Positions 44,772 to 53,625 of a stretch of 64,000 nt of DNA are shown in pieces. The DNA lies in NCBI GenBank assembly GCA_963721175.1, contig CAVRIG010000021.1, positions 62,001-126,000 of the forward strand, read 5' to 3'. Within the stretch, counting starts at the first letter, position 1; each line of letters opens with the position of its first letter. The notes below the pieces were generated by a model. It saw only the letters and a program-made list of their open reading frames with translations. It was not told the DNA's origin and searched no databases. Origin of the DNA: Aliishimia sp963721175 (GTDB taxonomy: Bacteria > Pseudomonadota > Alphaproteobacteria > Rhodobacterales > Rhodobacteraceae). The translations under genes were made by a program, and so were the position numbers.

Positions 44772-46537
44772 ATGCCAAAAACAGGTGAGAGCACGAAGAG
44801 CGCCTACAAGGTTCTGGCGCGCAAGTACCGACCGGAGACATTTGCCGATCTCGTCGGCCAGGATGCGATGGTGCGCACGCTCAAGAACGCCTTCGAGGCC
44901 GACCGGATCGCGCAGGCCTTCATCATGACCGGCATCCGCGGCACCGGAAAGACCACCACCGCGCGGATCATCGCCAAGGGCATGAATTGCATCGGGCCCG
45001 ACGGCGACGGGCGGCCCCACCACCGAGCCCTGCGGCGCCTGCGAGCACTGCGTGGCGATCATGGAAGGCCGCCACGTCGACGTGATGGAGATGGACGCGG
45101 CCTCGCGCACCGGCGTGGGCGACATCCGCGAGATCATCGATAGCGTGCATTACCGCGCCGCCTCCGCCCGCTACAAGATCTACATCATCGACGAGGTGCA
45201 CATGCTCTCGACCTCGGCTTTCAACGCGCTGCTGAAGACGCTGGAAGAGCCGCCGGAGCATGTGAAGTTCATCTTCGCCACGACCGAGATCCGCAAGGTC
45301 CCCGTCACCGTGCTGTCGCGCTGCCAGCGGTTCGACCTGCGCCGGATCGAGCCGGAGGTGATGCTCGACACTGCTGCGGCGGATCGCCGACGCCGAAGGG
45401 GCGGAGATCGCGGAGGATGCGCTGGCGCTCATCACCCGTGCCGCCGAAGGCTCCGCCCGCGATGCGACCTCGCTCCTCGACCAGGCGATTTCGCCACGGC
45501 GCGGGCGAGACGACCGCCGACGAGGTCCGCGCGATGCTGGGCCTTGCCGACCGGGGCCGCGTTCTCGACCTCTTCGACATGATCCTGAAGGGCGATGCGG
45601 CCGGCGCGCTGGCGGAACTTTCCGCGCAATACGCCGAGGGCGCCGACCCGATGGCGGTCCTGCGCGACCTCGCCGAGATCACGCATTGGGTGTCGGTCGT
45701 GAAGATCACGCCCGAGGCCGCCGAGGACCCGACCGTCGGCCCCGAGGAACGCGACCGCGGCCGCGCCATGGCCGAGGCGCTGCCGATGCGCGTGCTGACC
45801 CGGATGTGGCAGATGCTGCTGAAGGCGCTGGAGGAGGTCGCGCGCAGCTCCCAATGCGATGATGGCGGCGGAGATGGCGATCATCCGCCTCACCCATGTG
45901 GCCGACCTGCCCTCCCCGAGGAACTGGTGCGCAAGCTTCAAGGCCAGACCCCGCCCGCGCCGCCACCCTCGGGCGGCAACGGGTCCTCAGCGACCGCGCG
46001 CCGAGGCGGTGCCGACGCGGCAGCGCGCACGGCACCGCGGCTCGGACGTCGTCTGCCTCTGGGCCGGTCGCCGCACTTGCCGCGGACCCGAGCCAGGCAC
46101 TCGCCCGCTTTCCGACCTTCGAACATGTCGTGGACCTGATCCGCGCCAACCGCGACGTGAAGCTGCTGGTCGAGGTCGAAACCGGCCTCCGCCTCGCCGC
46201 CTATCAGCCCGGCCGGATCGAATTCACCCCCGCCGACAGCGCGCCGGCCGACCTGGCCCAACGGCTCGGTCAACGCCTGCAGCAATGGACCGGCAACCGC
46301 TGGGCCGTGACGGTCGTGAACGGTTGCGAGACCAACACCATCGCCGAGCGGCGCGACACAGACGACCTCTCCCGCCGGGCCGAGGCCGAGGAGAATCCCA
46401 TCGTTCAGGCGGTGCTCGAAGCCTTCCCGAAGGCGCGCATCACCGCCATCCGCTCTCGCGACACGATCGACCTCGACGCCGCCTCCGAGGCTCTGGGCGA
46501 AGTGGAGGACGAATGGGATCCGTTCGAGGAGGACTGA
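44772..46537 (+). CDS. dnaX: DNA polymerase III subunit gamma/tau, several frame breaks
   Basis: The clamp-loader ATPase. The motor region is VLARKYRPETFADLVGQDAM, GIRGTGKTTTARIIAKGMNC (Walker A), a zinc module EPCGACEHCVAI, MDAASRTGVGDIREIIDSVH, YIIDEVHMLSTSAFNALLKT (Walker B) and LEEPPEHVKFIFATTEIRKV with the sensor motif and SRCQRFDLRR. The C-terminal tau-like region ends with FPTFEHVVDLIRANRDVKLL and IFGEVEDEWDPFEED-type acidic tail. Frame steps are seen near 45010, 45365, 45485, 45852, 45910 and 46060. All but one are simple +1 shifts; that at about 45910 is either two insertions or a lost C in a C-run. The gene follows ffs. Confidence 0.92.
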
Positions 46538-46632
46538 TGCTGGACCTGTCCGGAACGGCGGCATGGCCCGACATCTGCGACGCGGAACGCCCCGGCTGGG
46601 GACGCGGGTCCCCTCGTGACAAGGGGCGCTGA
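46537..46632 (+). CDS. Possible short peptide overlapping the dnaX stop
   Basis: The dnaX TGA overlaps an ATG (46537) that is preceded by GAGGAGGAC, an unusually strong ribosome site, and opens a 31-codon frame (MLDLSGTAAWPDICDAERPG and WGRGSPRDKGR, TGA 46630-46632). The peptide has no recognisable motif. It may be a real small gene coupled to dnaX, or the first piece of something broken by sequence errors. Purine-rich sites upstream of ATG also arise from the acidic end of dnaX (EE codons), so chance cannot be excluded. Confidence 0.25.
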   Translation: MLDLSGTAAWPDICDAERPGWGRGSPRDKGR

Positions 46633-46692
46633 ACCTCTTTTCCTTGCCCATCTCGCGGATCGGCACCGCAATCGCTTCCGGACCAGCAGCCA

Positions 46693-46885
46693 ATGAGGCG
46701 CTCTGGCCGTGGTGGTTGGCTGGACCTTCTGGGTCTCGCTCATATCGATGGCAGACCCCACCGGCACGCGGGAGATCGCCCGCGCCGAAGGCTGCATCGG
46801 TTCTCCCACCTTGTTCATTGCGCTTGTCGCTGCAATATGTGTGGCAACGATCCTTTACACCGCCTCGCTCACGCGGCGCGACTGA
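46693..46885 (+). CDS. Small inner-membrane protein, 63 residues, one frame break
   Basis: From ATG 46693, removing one base near 46702 gives MRRLAVVVGWTFWVSLISMA, DPTGTREIARAEGCIGSPTL, FIALVAAICVATILYTASLT, RRD and then TGA 46883-46885. It has two well-formed hydrophobic helices separated by a conserved-looking loop and a positively charged C-terminus. Without the correction the frame opens at a GTG 15 bases downstream and still yields both helices. The gene fits exactly between dnaX and ybaB, ending 18 bases before the ybaB ATG. I do not recognise a family. Confidence 0.55.
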
Positions 46886-46903
46886 CAACCGGAGACACCA
46901 AAA

Positions 46904-47248
46904 ATGCTCAAGGGACTTGGAAATCTCGGCGACATGGCCAGGATGATGAAAAAGGCGCAGGAAATGCAGACCAAGATGGCGGAGATGCAGGAGGACCTGC
47001 ACAACGTCACCGTGGTCGGCGAATCCGGCGCCGGCCTGGTGAAGGCCACGGCGACGGCGAAGGGCGATCTGAAGTCGCTCGACATCGACCCGTCGATCTT
47101 CAACGGCGACGACAAGGAAGTCGTGGAGGACCTGATCCTCGCCGCCATCAAGGACGCACAGTCCAAGGCCGCGGAAAAGGCGCAGGAGGAAATGGGCAAG
47201 CTCACCGAGAGCCTGGGCCTGCCCAAAGACATGAAGCTACCGTTCTAG
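46904..47248 (+). CDS. ybaB: YbaB/EbfC-family nucleoid-associated protein
   Basis: A 114-residue DNA-binding protein, intact, with the family path GNLGDMARMMKKAQEMQTKM, AEMQEDLHNVTVVGESGAGL, VKATATAKGDLKSLDIDPSI and ILAAIKDAQSKAAEKAQEEM. It starts after a CCGGAGAC ribosome site. The dnaX-ybaB-recR order is widely conserved and supports co-transcription with recR. YbaB forms a tweezer-like dimer that binds DNA non-specifically and affects supercoiling and expression. Confidence 0.95.
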   Translation: MLKGLGNLGDMARMMKKAQEMQTKMAEMQEDLHNVTVVGESGAGLVKATATAKGDLKSLDIDPSIFNGDDKEVVEDLILAAIKDAQSKAAEKAQEEMGKLTESLGLPKDMKLPF

Positions 47249-47262
47249 ATGTCCCGAGCAAG

Positions 47263-47295
47263 CTTCACTCGGCCCGGCACACTCCCGCCGGAGGC
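47263..47295 (+). repeat. 33-base interspersed element, copy 2
   Basis: CTTCACTCGGCCCGGCACAC followed by TCCCGCCGGAGGC, 29 of 33 bases identical to the copy at 9111-9143. It lies 15 bases after the ybaB stop and 30 bases before the recR start, on the same strand relative to the downstream gene as the first copy. Confidence 0.6.
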
Positions 47296-47324
47296 ATCCG
47301 GTAGCCATCGGCCCGCGCCGTGCC

Positions 47325-47917
47325 ATGAGCAGCACCAAGGACATCGACGCCCTGATCGACATGATGGCCCGGCTTCCGGGCCTCGGGCCGCGGTCCGCCC
47401 GACGGGCCGTGCTGCACCTCATCCGAAGCGCGGGCGTGCTGCTGCAGCCGCTCGCCGACATGATGCAGGTCGTCGCGGCGACCGCGCGCGAATGCCTGAA
47501 CTGCGGCAATATCGGCACCACCGATACCTGCGACATCTGCCGGTCCGAAAAGCGCGCCAATGGCGAGCTGTGCGTGGTCGAAGATGTGGCCGATCTCTGG
47601 GCGATGGAGCGGTCCGGCGTCTTCAAGGGCCGCTATCATGTCCTTGGCGGGACGCTCTCCGCGCTCGATGCCGTCGGCCCCGAGGATCTGCGATGCCCCG
47701 CCTCGCCGAGCGCGTGGCCGCGGAGAACGTGACCGAAGTGATCCTCGCCCTCAACGCCACCGTCGACGGCCAGACCACGGCGCATTACATCGCCGACCTG
47801 CTCGAAGGCCGGGTCCGCCTCACCTCGCTCGCCCAAGGCGTGCCGATCGGCGGCGAACTGGATTATCTGGACGACGGCACGATCTCCGCCGCGCTGAAGG
47901 CTCGAAAGTCGGTCTGA
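47325..47917 (+). CDS. recR: Recombination mediator RecR, one frame break
   Basis: RecR loads RecA with RecF and RecO during gap repair. The helix-hairpin-helix is LIDMMARLPGLGPRSARRAV, the zinc finger is ARECLNCGNIGTTDTCDICR, and the Toprim region follows with LCVVEDVADLWAMERSGVFK and GRYHVLGGTLSALDAVGPED. The final part (ENVTEVILALNATVDGQTTA, LTSLAQGVPIGGELDYLDDG) is in a different frame from about 47692; one lost base or two extra bases join EDLR to PRLAERVAAENV, giving 196 or 197 residues. Essential landmarks are otherwise complete. It is the last gene of the dnaX-ybaB-recR operon. Confidence 0.92.
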
Positions 47918-48347
47918 CGGGTCCTGCAACGGCCATACCGCGATTTCACAAACGCCGATGCAGCGATAGCGCCATCAATTTTGGCGCACTTGCCTGCTCC
48001 GATCGATTCTGAATGAGCCTCTGGCCAAGCCCTCCGACGCGAGCAGGCCACTTTAATTCAGCCCGAAAAGACAGACCGAGGCAGGCTCGCATCTCGCTGT
48101 TCAACCGATTTCTGTCATTTCCGCTCGAAGCGGCGGGAGCGCAGCGGGACACCCTCTCTCCGCCGGGCAACCTCCACTTACGGGAACAAGCACGCGCGCT
48201 TGCAGTTTGCCGAAGAGTGATCGGCAGGAGAGCGTCAGCTGCACTGTGCATCTTGCCCTCCGCTGGGTCAGGAGGCGCGCCTCGGCAAGGCGCAACCGAT
48301 GGACCCAGAGGCCGAACAGCGATGAAACACTAGCAAGGAGTCACACC
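47918..48347. other. Gene-free stretch before the DUF2383 gene
   Basis: About 430 bases without a supportable coding region. It has mixed composition, a GCTCGAAGCGGCGGGAGCGC stretch that can pair weakly, and AAGACAGACCGAGGCAGGCT-type purine tracts. Open frames here are short and lack ribosome sites. The promoter of the DUF2383 gene must lie near its 3' end. I see no repeat shared with other parts of the window. Confidence 0.5.
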
Positions 48348-48788
48348 ATGCCAACAACAGTCGGTACAGAAAGCAGCACCGCGGATCTCGTCCGGAACCT
48401 TCTGGTCCTCGAACATGACGCCATCGCGGCGTATGACGCCACGATAGAGAGACTGGACAGCGCGGATCACCGCGCCAAGGTCGAGGAATTCCGCCGCGAT
48501 CACGACAGCCATGTGGAGGATCTTCGCCGCATCGCCGACACGATGGGCGTGGCCCATCCCGAGGAGGGTGACATGAAGCAATGGCTGACCACCGGAAAGG
48601 TCGCGCTGGCCGACATGGCAGGTGACAGCGCGATTTTGAAGGCGATGAAGACCAACGAGGACGACACCGTCATGGCCTATGAACAGGCATTGTCGAATTC
48701 GGCGGCGGATGCGGAATTGCGGCCGGTTCTGGAAAAGGGGCTGGAGGACGAACGGCGCCATCGCGCCTGGATGGAATCGGCAGCCTGA
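48348..48788 (+). CDS. DUF2383 (PA2169-family) four-helix protein
   Basis: A 146-residue all-helical protein starting MPTTVGTESSTADLVRNLLV. It has LEHDAIAAYDATIERLDSAD, HRAKVEEFRRDHDSHVEDLR and LEDERRHRAWMESAA, the DUF2383 pattern of paired E(x)nH residues spread over four helices. The spacing of Glu and His residues is ferritin-like, and metal binding is plausible but unproven. The ribosome site AAGGAGTCACACC precedes the ATG. It is a monocistronic gene. Homologues are often linked to stress or stationary-phase genes; nothing in this sequence confirms that. Confidence 0.85.
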   Translation: MPTTVGTESSTADLVRNLLVLEHDAIAAYDATIERLDSADHRAKVEEFRRDHDSHVEDLRRIADTMGVAHPEEGDMKQWLTTGKVALADMAGDSAILKAMKTNEDDTVMAYEQALSNSAADAELRPVLEKGLEDERRHRAWMESAA

Positions 48789-48809
48789 ACAGCGCATGCC
48801 CCGGCGTCG

Positions 48810-48857
48810 CGCCGGCGCATGAACGGTCACGCCGGCGCATAAACGCGCGCCGGCGCA
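48810..48857 (+). repeat. Three tandem CGCCGGCGCA units
   Basis: CGCCGGCGCA occurs at 48810, 48830 and 48848, the first two followed by TGAACG/TAAACG. The spacing is 20 and 18 bases. Each unit is a short palindrome (GCCGGC), so the block could fold into small hairpins or bind a protein. It begins 22 bases after the DUF2383 gene stop and may serve as part of its 3' end. Confidence 0.5.
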
Positions 48858-49055
48858 ATCTGTTCGTCTCGGGCACAGTCCGTCAGAAACCGCCGCTGCG
48901 CCTATTCGCGAGTTGCTCGGCCGGTCTAAAAGGCCGGCGCCGTCCTACCCGATCAGAAGCTTCGTCGCGGCTAGCGATGGCGTGGTGGCGATTTGACCGG
49001 TTCATCCTGACCCGAATGCCCGCGCCCGAATGCCCGCGATCGAGCGGGCGGCCCC

Positions 49056-49808
49056 TCAGGGTTGCTCGTCCTTGTCGTCGTTCTTGCGCTCGGGAAGATT
49101 GAACAGGCTGTCGGCATCGACGAGGTTTTCCTCCTCCTCGTCGTCATCGTCATCGCCCGACAGCGTGAAGGTCTCCAGCCCCTCGATCGCCGTTGGAATC
49201 TTGGGCTCGGGCTCCATCTCGAGGCTCTGCTCGGTGGACACCAGCTTGCGGCGCTCGTCGTCGCTCATCACCTGGCCCTCGGAGGCCTTCTTCGCGGCGG
49301 CTTTCTGCACGGCCGCGTCCAGTTCCGTCTGCTTGGTCAGGCCCAGCGCCACCGGGTCCACCGGCTGGATGTTGGAGATGTTCCAATGCGTGCGTTCGCG
49401 GATCGACTGGATCGTCGGCTTCGTCGTTCCGACCAGCTTGGAAATCTGCGCGTCCGTCAGCTCCGGGTGGAACTTCACCAGCCACAGGATCGCCGCCGGA
49501 CGATCCTGCCGCTTCGACAGCGGCGTGTAGCGCGGACCGCGGCGCTTCTCTTCGCCCATGGCGGCGGGGTTGTGCTTCAACCGCAGCTTGTGGAGCGGGT
49601 TGTTCTCCGCCGTGTCGATCTCTGCCTGGGTGAGCTGGTTGTTGGCGATGGGATCGAAGCCCTTCACCCCGGCCGCCACGTCGCCATCGGCGATGCCCTG
49701 GATCTCCAACTCGTGCACGCCGACGAATTCGGCGATCTGCTTGAAGCTGATCGTGGTGTTGTCGACCAGCCAGACTGCGGTGGCCTTGGCCATCAGCGGC
49801 TTTGACAT
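49056..49808 (-). CDS. trcR: Cell-cycle transcriptional regulator TrcR (DUF1013)
   Basis: A 250-residue protein found almost only in Alphaproteobacteria. The N-terminus MSKPLMAKATAVWLVDNTTI and SFKQIAEFVGVHELEIQGIA contains a helix-turn-helix. A second one is TDAQISKLVGTTKPTIQSIR, followed by ERTHWNISNIQPVDPVALGL, the DUF1013 hallmark. The C-terminus is an acidic tail (GDDDDDEEEENLVDADSLFN) of the kind that contacts RNA polymerase. Start at ATG 49808. The family is called TrcR in Caulobacter-type annotations and is linked to the cell-cycle regulon. It is divergent from the ribonuclease gene. Confidence 0.9.
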   Translation of the reverse strand: MSKPLMAKATAVWLVDNTTISFKQIAEFVGVHELEIQGIADGDVAAGVKGFDPIANNQLTQAEIDTAENNPLHKLRLKHNPAAMGEEKRRGPRYTPLSKRQDRPAAILWLVKFHPELTDAQISKLVGTTKPTIQSIRERTHWNISNIQPVDPVALGLTKQTELDAAVQKAAAKKASEGQVMSDDERRKLVSTEQSLEMEPEPKIPTAIEGLETFTLSGDDDDDEEEENLVDADSLFNLPERKNDDKDEQP

Positions 49809-49940
49809 GTGATGTCTCCTTCGGACAAATCCTCTCTGGCGCCGGAAAACCGGCTGTCCCGGGGTCTGGCGGGACGAGTTACCGTTGTCGGGGAACTTCG
49901 CGGCTATATAGTAGGATCGGACGGATTTGGGAAGAGCGAT

Positions 49941-50582
49941 ATGCGCGCCATCCTGTGTTGGCTTTTCTGTTGGCTTTTGAGTGCGACCCTCGTGCTCGCC
50001 GAGGGCGAACAGGCAGGCGAATTCGACTACTACGTGCTCGCTCTGAGCTGGTCGCCGACCTGGTGTGCGCTCGAGGGCGACGCGAGGGACGCCGACCAGT
50101 GCCACCCGCGCCATGACCACGGCTGGATACTGCACGGGCTCTGGCCGCAGTATCACCGGGGATGGCCCAGCTACTGCCGCACGGCCGACCCGCCGCCGAC
50201 CCGCGCCATGACCTCGGACATGGCGGACATCATGGGCAGCGCGGGCCTCGCCTGGTACCAGTGGAAGAAGCACGGAACCTGCTCCGGGCTCTCCGCGCCC
50301 GCCTATTTCGCACTAGCCCGCGACGCCTACGACCGGATCTCGCGGCCGGAGGTCTTCCGCAATCTCGACCGCACGGTGAAGCTGCCCGCAGCGGTGGTCG
50401 AGGAGGCATTTCGCAAGGACAATCCTGCGCTCGAACCCGACGGCATCACGATCACCTGCCGCGCCCGCCACATCCAGGAGGCCCGCATCTGCCTCAGCCG
50501 GTCGCTGGAGCCGGTCCCCTGTGGCCAGGATGTCGTCAAGGACTGCACTCTGCGAGACGCGCTCTTCGCGCCAGTCCGATGA
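49941..50582 (+). CDS. Ribonuclease T2 family, secreted
   Basis: A 213-residue exported RNase with signal segment MRAILCWLFCWLLSATLVLA (cleavage near LAEG). The two active-site motifs are present: CAS I in DHGWILHGLWPQYHRGWPSY, with catalytic His, and CAS II in YQWKKHGTCSGL, with catalytic Glu replaced by Lys-Lys-His-Gly context typical of the family's EWxKHGT or WKKHGT variants. Cysteines at expected positions suggest disulphides, in keeping with periplasmic or secreted action. The product cleaves RNA to 3'-nucleotides via cyclic intermediates. ATG 49941 is chosen because it gives the signal peptide directly. Confidence 0.9.
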   Translation: MRAILCWLFCWLLSATLVLAEGEQAGEFDYYVLALSWSPTWCALEGDARDADQCHPRHDHGWILHGLWPQYHRGWPSYCRTADPPPTRAMTSDMADIMGSAGLAWYQWKKHGTCSGLSAPAYFALARDAYDRISRPEVFRNLDRTVKLPAAVVEEAFRKDNPALEPDGITITCRARHIQEARICLSRSLEPVPCGQDVVKDCTLRDALFAPVR

Positions 50583-50624
50583 ACCCCCGCCAACCCGGCG
50601 AAGGCGTTTCGTCAGGTCGCAAAC

Positions 50625-51599
50625 TCATATCTCGATGACGGTGCTTCCGGTCGTCTTCCGTGCCTCCAGCGCGCGATGCGCCTCCGCGATTTCGTCAAGG
50701 GCGAACCGCTGATCGATCTGGATGTTCACGTCCCCGCTCGACACCTTGTCGAAAAGATGCGCCGCCATCTCCTGGCAGGCCGCCTGATCGGAGATATGCG
50801 TGAAGAGCGTGGGGCGCGTGATCTTCAGCGAGCCCTTGCGCCCGAGGATCCCGATATCGAACGGCGGCACAGGCCCCGACGCACTGCCGAAAGAGATGAA
50901 CATCCCCAGCGGCTTCAGGCAATCCAGAGACCCCTCGAACGTGTCCTTGCCGACGGAATCCATCACGACGTCGACGCCGCGCCCTTCGGTCAAGTCCCGA
51001 ACGATCGGCTTGAAATCCTGCGTCTTGTAGTCGATACAATGGGTCGCCCCGTGCTCCATCGCCATCGCGCATTTCTCGACACCGCCGGCGGTCCCGATCA
51101 GCGTGATCCCCTCGGACCGCGCCCATTGGCAGGCGATCAGGCCTACGCCGCCCGCGGCGGCCTGAAAGAGGACGGTGTCGCCGGCGGAAAGGGGCGTGGT
51201 GCGGTGAAAGAGATATTCGACCGTCATCCCCTTCAGCATCATCGCCGCCGCCGTGTCGAAGGGAACGTCGTCGGGCAGCTTCACCACCTGCGCGGCCGGC
51301 ATCACCCGTGACTCGGCATAGGCGCCGGGCGGGTTCGCGGCATAGGCGGCGCGATCGCCCTCCTTCAGGTGGGACACCCCCTCCCCGACCGCCTCGACGA
51401 CCCCGGCCGCCTCCATGCCCAGCGCATGCGGCATCTCGAGCGGATAGAGCCCGCTGCGATGATACACATCGATGAAATTGAGCCCGATGACCTTGTGCGC
51501 GATCCGGATCTCGCCCGGTCCGGGGTCACCGACCTCGCGATCCACGATGCGGAATTCTTCCGGCCCGCCCGGCCGTTCGATGATCGCCGTCTTCGCCAT
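50625..51599 (-). CDS. Zinc-free quinone oxidoreductase (MDR family, QorA type)
   Basis: A 324-residue medium-chain reductase with NADPH preference. The substrate part reads GPGEIRIAHKVIGLNFIDVY and HRSGLYPLEMPHALGMEAAG, the NADPH region is AAAGGVGLIACQWARSEGIT and LIGTAGGVEKCAMAMEHGAT (Rossmann motif AAGGVG), and HCIDYKTQDF follows. The absence of the catalytic zinc ligands and the tail GKDTFEGSLDCLKPLGMFIS are typical of QorA/zeta-crystallin proteins that reduce quinones one electron at a time. The ATG giving MAKTAIIERPGGPEEFRIV is the usual start. A second paralogue follows 74 bases upstream on the same strand. Confidence 0.92.
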   Translation of the reverse strand: MAKTAIIERPGGPEEFRIVDREVGDPGPGEIRIAHKVIGLNFIDVYHRSGLYPLEMPHALGMEAAGVVEAVGEGVSHLKEGDRAAYAANPPGAYAESRVMPAAQVVKLPDDVPFDTAAAMMLKGMTVEYLFHRTTPLSAGDTVLFQAAAGGVGLIACQWARSEGITLIGTAGGVEKCAMAMEHGATHCIDYKTQDFKPIVRDLTEGRGVDVVMDSVGKDTFEGSLDCLKPLGMFISFGSASGPVPPFDIGILGRKGSLKITRPTLFTHISDQAACQEMAAHLFDKVSSGDVNIQIDQRFALDEIAEAHRALEARKTTGSTVIEI

Positions 51600-51607
51600 T
51601 GTCGCAT

Positions 51608-51672
51608 CCTTCTTTGGGTCGAAAAACACCTCGGGGGAGTCGCGGCCCGCCGCGACGGGGCAGCGCCCCCTC
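51608..51672. repeat. Half copy of the interspersed inverted-repeat family
   Basis: The tract CTTCTTTGGGTCGAAAAACA followed by CCTCGGGGGAGTCGCGG matches the right arm of the element at 31934-31960 and its continuation (TTCTTTGGGTCCGGAAATAC and CTTGGGGGAGT). The left arm is absent. It lies in the 73-base gap between two quinone oxidoreductase genes read on the minus strand and ends with the local hairpin CGCGGCCCGCCGCG. Confidence 0.6.
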
Positions 51673-52659
51673 TCAGCCCGCCACGTTCAGAACGATCTTG
51701 CCCACATGGGTGGAGCCTTCCATGCGCGCATGCGCCGCCGACGCCTCGGCCAGCGGGAATTCCTGATCCATGACCGGCTTCACGCGCCCGGTGTCCAGCA
51801 ACGGCCAGACCGCCTCGCGCAGATCCTGCGCGATCTTCGCCTTGGCAAGGTCGCTCTGCGGGCGCAGCGTCGATCCGGTCATCGTCAGCCGCCGCGTCAT
51901 CAGCTGCGCGAAGTTGACCTCCACCTTCGGACCCTGCAGGAACGCGATCTGCACCAGCCGGCCATCATCGGCCAGCGCCTTGAGGTTGCGCGGGATGTAG
52001 TCGCCGCCCACCATGTCGAGGATCAGGTTGGCGCCACCCTCGGCCTGGATCCGCTCGACGAAATCGGTCTCGCGATAGTTCCATGCGGCCTCGGCTCCGA
52101 GGTCCAGACAGGCGCGGCACTTCTCTTCCGATCCGGCGGTGGCGAAGACCCGCGCCCCGAAGACCGACGCGAGCTGGATCGCCGTCGTCCCGATCCCGCT
52201 GGACCCGCCATGGACCAGGAACCGCTCGCCGCCCTTGAGCCCGCCGCGCACGAAGACATTGGACCAGACGGTAAAAAACGTCTCGGGCAGGCAGGCCGCC
52301 TCCTTCATCCCCATGCCGTCCGGAACGGGCAGGCAATGCGCGGCCGGCGTCGCCACGTACTCCGCGTAGCCGCCGCCCGGCAGCAATGCACAGACCCGGT
52401 CACCCACCGCAACGCCCTCGACGCCCGAACCCACGGCCACGACCTCGCCCGAAGCTTCAAGGCCCGGCAGGTCGCTCGCGGTCGGCGGCGGAGCATAGGC
52501 GCCGGCCCGTTGCAGCGCATCGGGGCGGTTCACCCCGGCATAGGCCACGCGGATCACGACCTGGCCATGCGCCGGTTCGGGGCGCCGCCGCTCCACCAAT
52601 TTCAGAACCTCGGGACCGCCCGGCTCGGAGATTTCCACAGCCCGCATCGTCTCTGTCAT
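51673..52659 (-). CDS. NAD(P)H quinone oxidoreductase (MDR family, PIG3 type)
   Basis: A 328-residue reductase starting MTETMRAVEISEPGGPEVLK. The PIG3-like pattern is VIRVAYAGVNRPDALQRAGA, YAPPPTASDLPGLEASGEVV, LPGGGYAEYVATPAAHCLPV, FFTVWSNVFVRGGLKGGERF and HGGSSGIGTTAIQLASVFGA, where SSGIGT is the NADPH dinucleotide motif. WNYRETDFVERIQAEGGANL and MTGSTLRPQSDLAKAKIAQD follow. The close spacing to the upstream paralogue with the repeat element between them suggests an old duplication. Likely reduces quinones, for redox balance or detoxification. Confidence 0.93.
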   Translation of the reverse strand: MTETMRAVEISEPGGPEVLKLVERRRPEPAHGQVVIRVAYAGVNRPDALQRAGAYAPPPTASDLPGLEASGEVVAVGSGVEGVAVGDRVCALLPGGGYAEYVATPAAHCLPVPDGMGMKEAACLPETFFTVWSNVFVRGGLKGGERFLVHGGSSGIGTTAIQLASVFGARVFATAGSEEKCRACLDLGAEAAWNYRETDFVERIQAEGGANLILDMVGGDYIPRNLKALADDGRLVQIAFLQGPKVEVNFAQLMTRRLTMTGSTLRPQSDLAKAKIAQDLREAVWPLLDTGRVKPVMDQEFPLAEASAAHARMEGSTHVGKIVLNVAG

Positions 52660-52811
52660 CGCGCCCATCCTTTTTCGGCCCAATCCGCGTTTGACGGCAC
52701 CCTAGATGGTTTCAGGGCACTGTCGAATCGGTTTTCCATGACCGCCGCGGACGCTGCGAATGTTCGCCACCCGCTCCCAGTCGCACGTCCTCAAGCAAGC
52801 GATGACAGACG

Positions 52812-53510
52812 TCAGTCGCGCGGCGACGTCCAGCTTCCGGGCAAGTCGGCGTCGGGCATCCGCCGCGGCGCCTTCACGTGGCTCAGCACCCAGTCCGGTC
52901 CGGCCATCAGCCGGCTCAGAACCGGGTTCTTGCGCACCTGCGCCTTCACCTTCTCGAACTGCATCACGTCGTCGATGCGCCGGTCGAGAAACGCCCAGGT
53001 GTCGGCGTGATCGATGCTGTTGTCGCCCAGCCAGAACAGAACCGTCGATCCGTAGACGCCGCTCAGCGTGGCGCGTTTCGTGTACCAGTTCAGGTCATCC
53101 GACGTATCGCCCAGCGCCGTCCAGATCTTGTCGGCCGTGCCCCAGATGGCCTTTGCGCCGTCCGCGGCATACATCGGCAGCGAAAAGAGCGTGGTGCCCC
53201 GGCGCACCGCCTCCTTGTCCTCGATCGCCTCAAGGCGAAACCGCACCGCGGCGGCGATCCTGTCGCGAAACCGCATCTCGCCCAGATCCTCGGACTTCAG
53301 CCGCGCCAGCATCGCCGCATCACCCCGCGCGTGGTAGGCCAGCGCAAGATCGACCGCACCGCGGGGACAGACGGACCGCGCCAGCCCTGGTTCGGTACCT
53401 GTATCGGCGATCGACGCCCGGAATGTCGCCTCCGACCAGCCGTCGAACGGCACGTGCGCCAGAGCCGCATCCAGAAGCTGCTCTCTCACCGAATCGTAAA
53501 TGTCCGACAT
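52812..53510 (-). CDS. COQ9-family protein
   Basis: A 232-residue protein with the COQ9 core: LLDAALAHVPFDGWSEATFR, ASIADTGTEPGLARSVCPRG and TSDDLNWYTKRATLSGVYGS, then TVLFWLGDNSIDHADTWAFL. COQ9 binds isoprenoid lipids and assists COQ7-type hydroxylation in ubiquinone synthesis. The tail lies at KAPRRMPDADLPGSWT. It is a marker of the alphaproteobacterial ubiquinone pathway. It is divergent from rpsU with 115 bases between, an arrangement seen in many Rhodobacterales. Start at the ATG giving MSDIYDSVREQLLDAAL. Confidence 0.92.
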   Translation of the reverse strand: MSDIYDSVREQLLDAALAHVPFDGWSEATFRASIADTGTEPGLARSVCPRGAVDLALAYHARGDAAMLARLKSEDLGEMRFRDRIAAAVRFRLEAIEDKEAVRRGTTLFSLPMYAADGAKAIWGTADKIWTALGDTSDDLNWYTKRATLSGVYGSTVLFWLGDNSIDHADTWAFLDRRIDDVMQFEKVKAQVRKNPVLSRLMAGPDWVLSHVKAPRRMPDADLPGSWTSPRD

Positions 53511-53625
53511 GTCACTACTCCTGCGATTGGGTCGCCGTTGCACTGGACAACATAGGAACGCCTTGCTATACGACCACCTCCTGCAAATCCTTGCAACTCC
53601 AACTTAGAAAGGTGGTGAGAACCAC

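Noticed and set aside
44772..46537. Programmed ribosomal frameshifting in dnaX, as in E. coli tau/gamma production.
   Set aside because: The breaks lie at several unrelated places, lack the slippery A-run plus stem-loop of E. coli, and match the +1 insertion pattern seen in unrelated genes throughout the window.
46644..46946. Plus-strand open frame starting at 46644 through the small membrane protein.
   Set aside because: The alternative frame from 46693 with one corrected base gives a coherent two-helix protein ending at a sensible distance from ybaB, while this frame gives no recognisable text.
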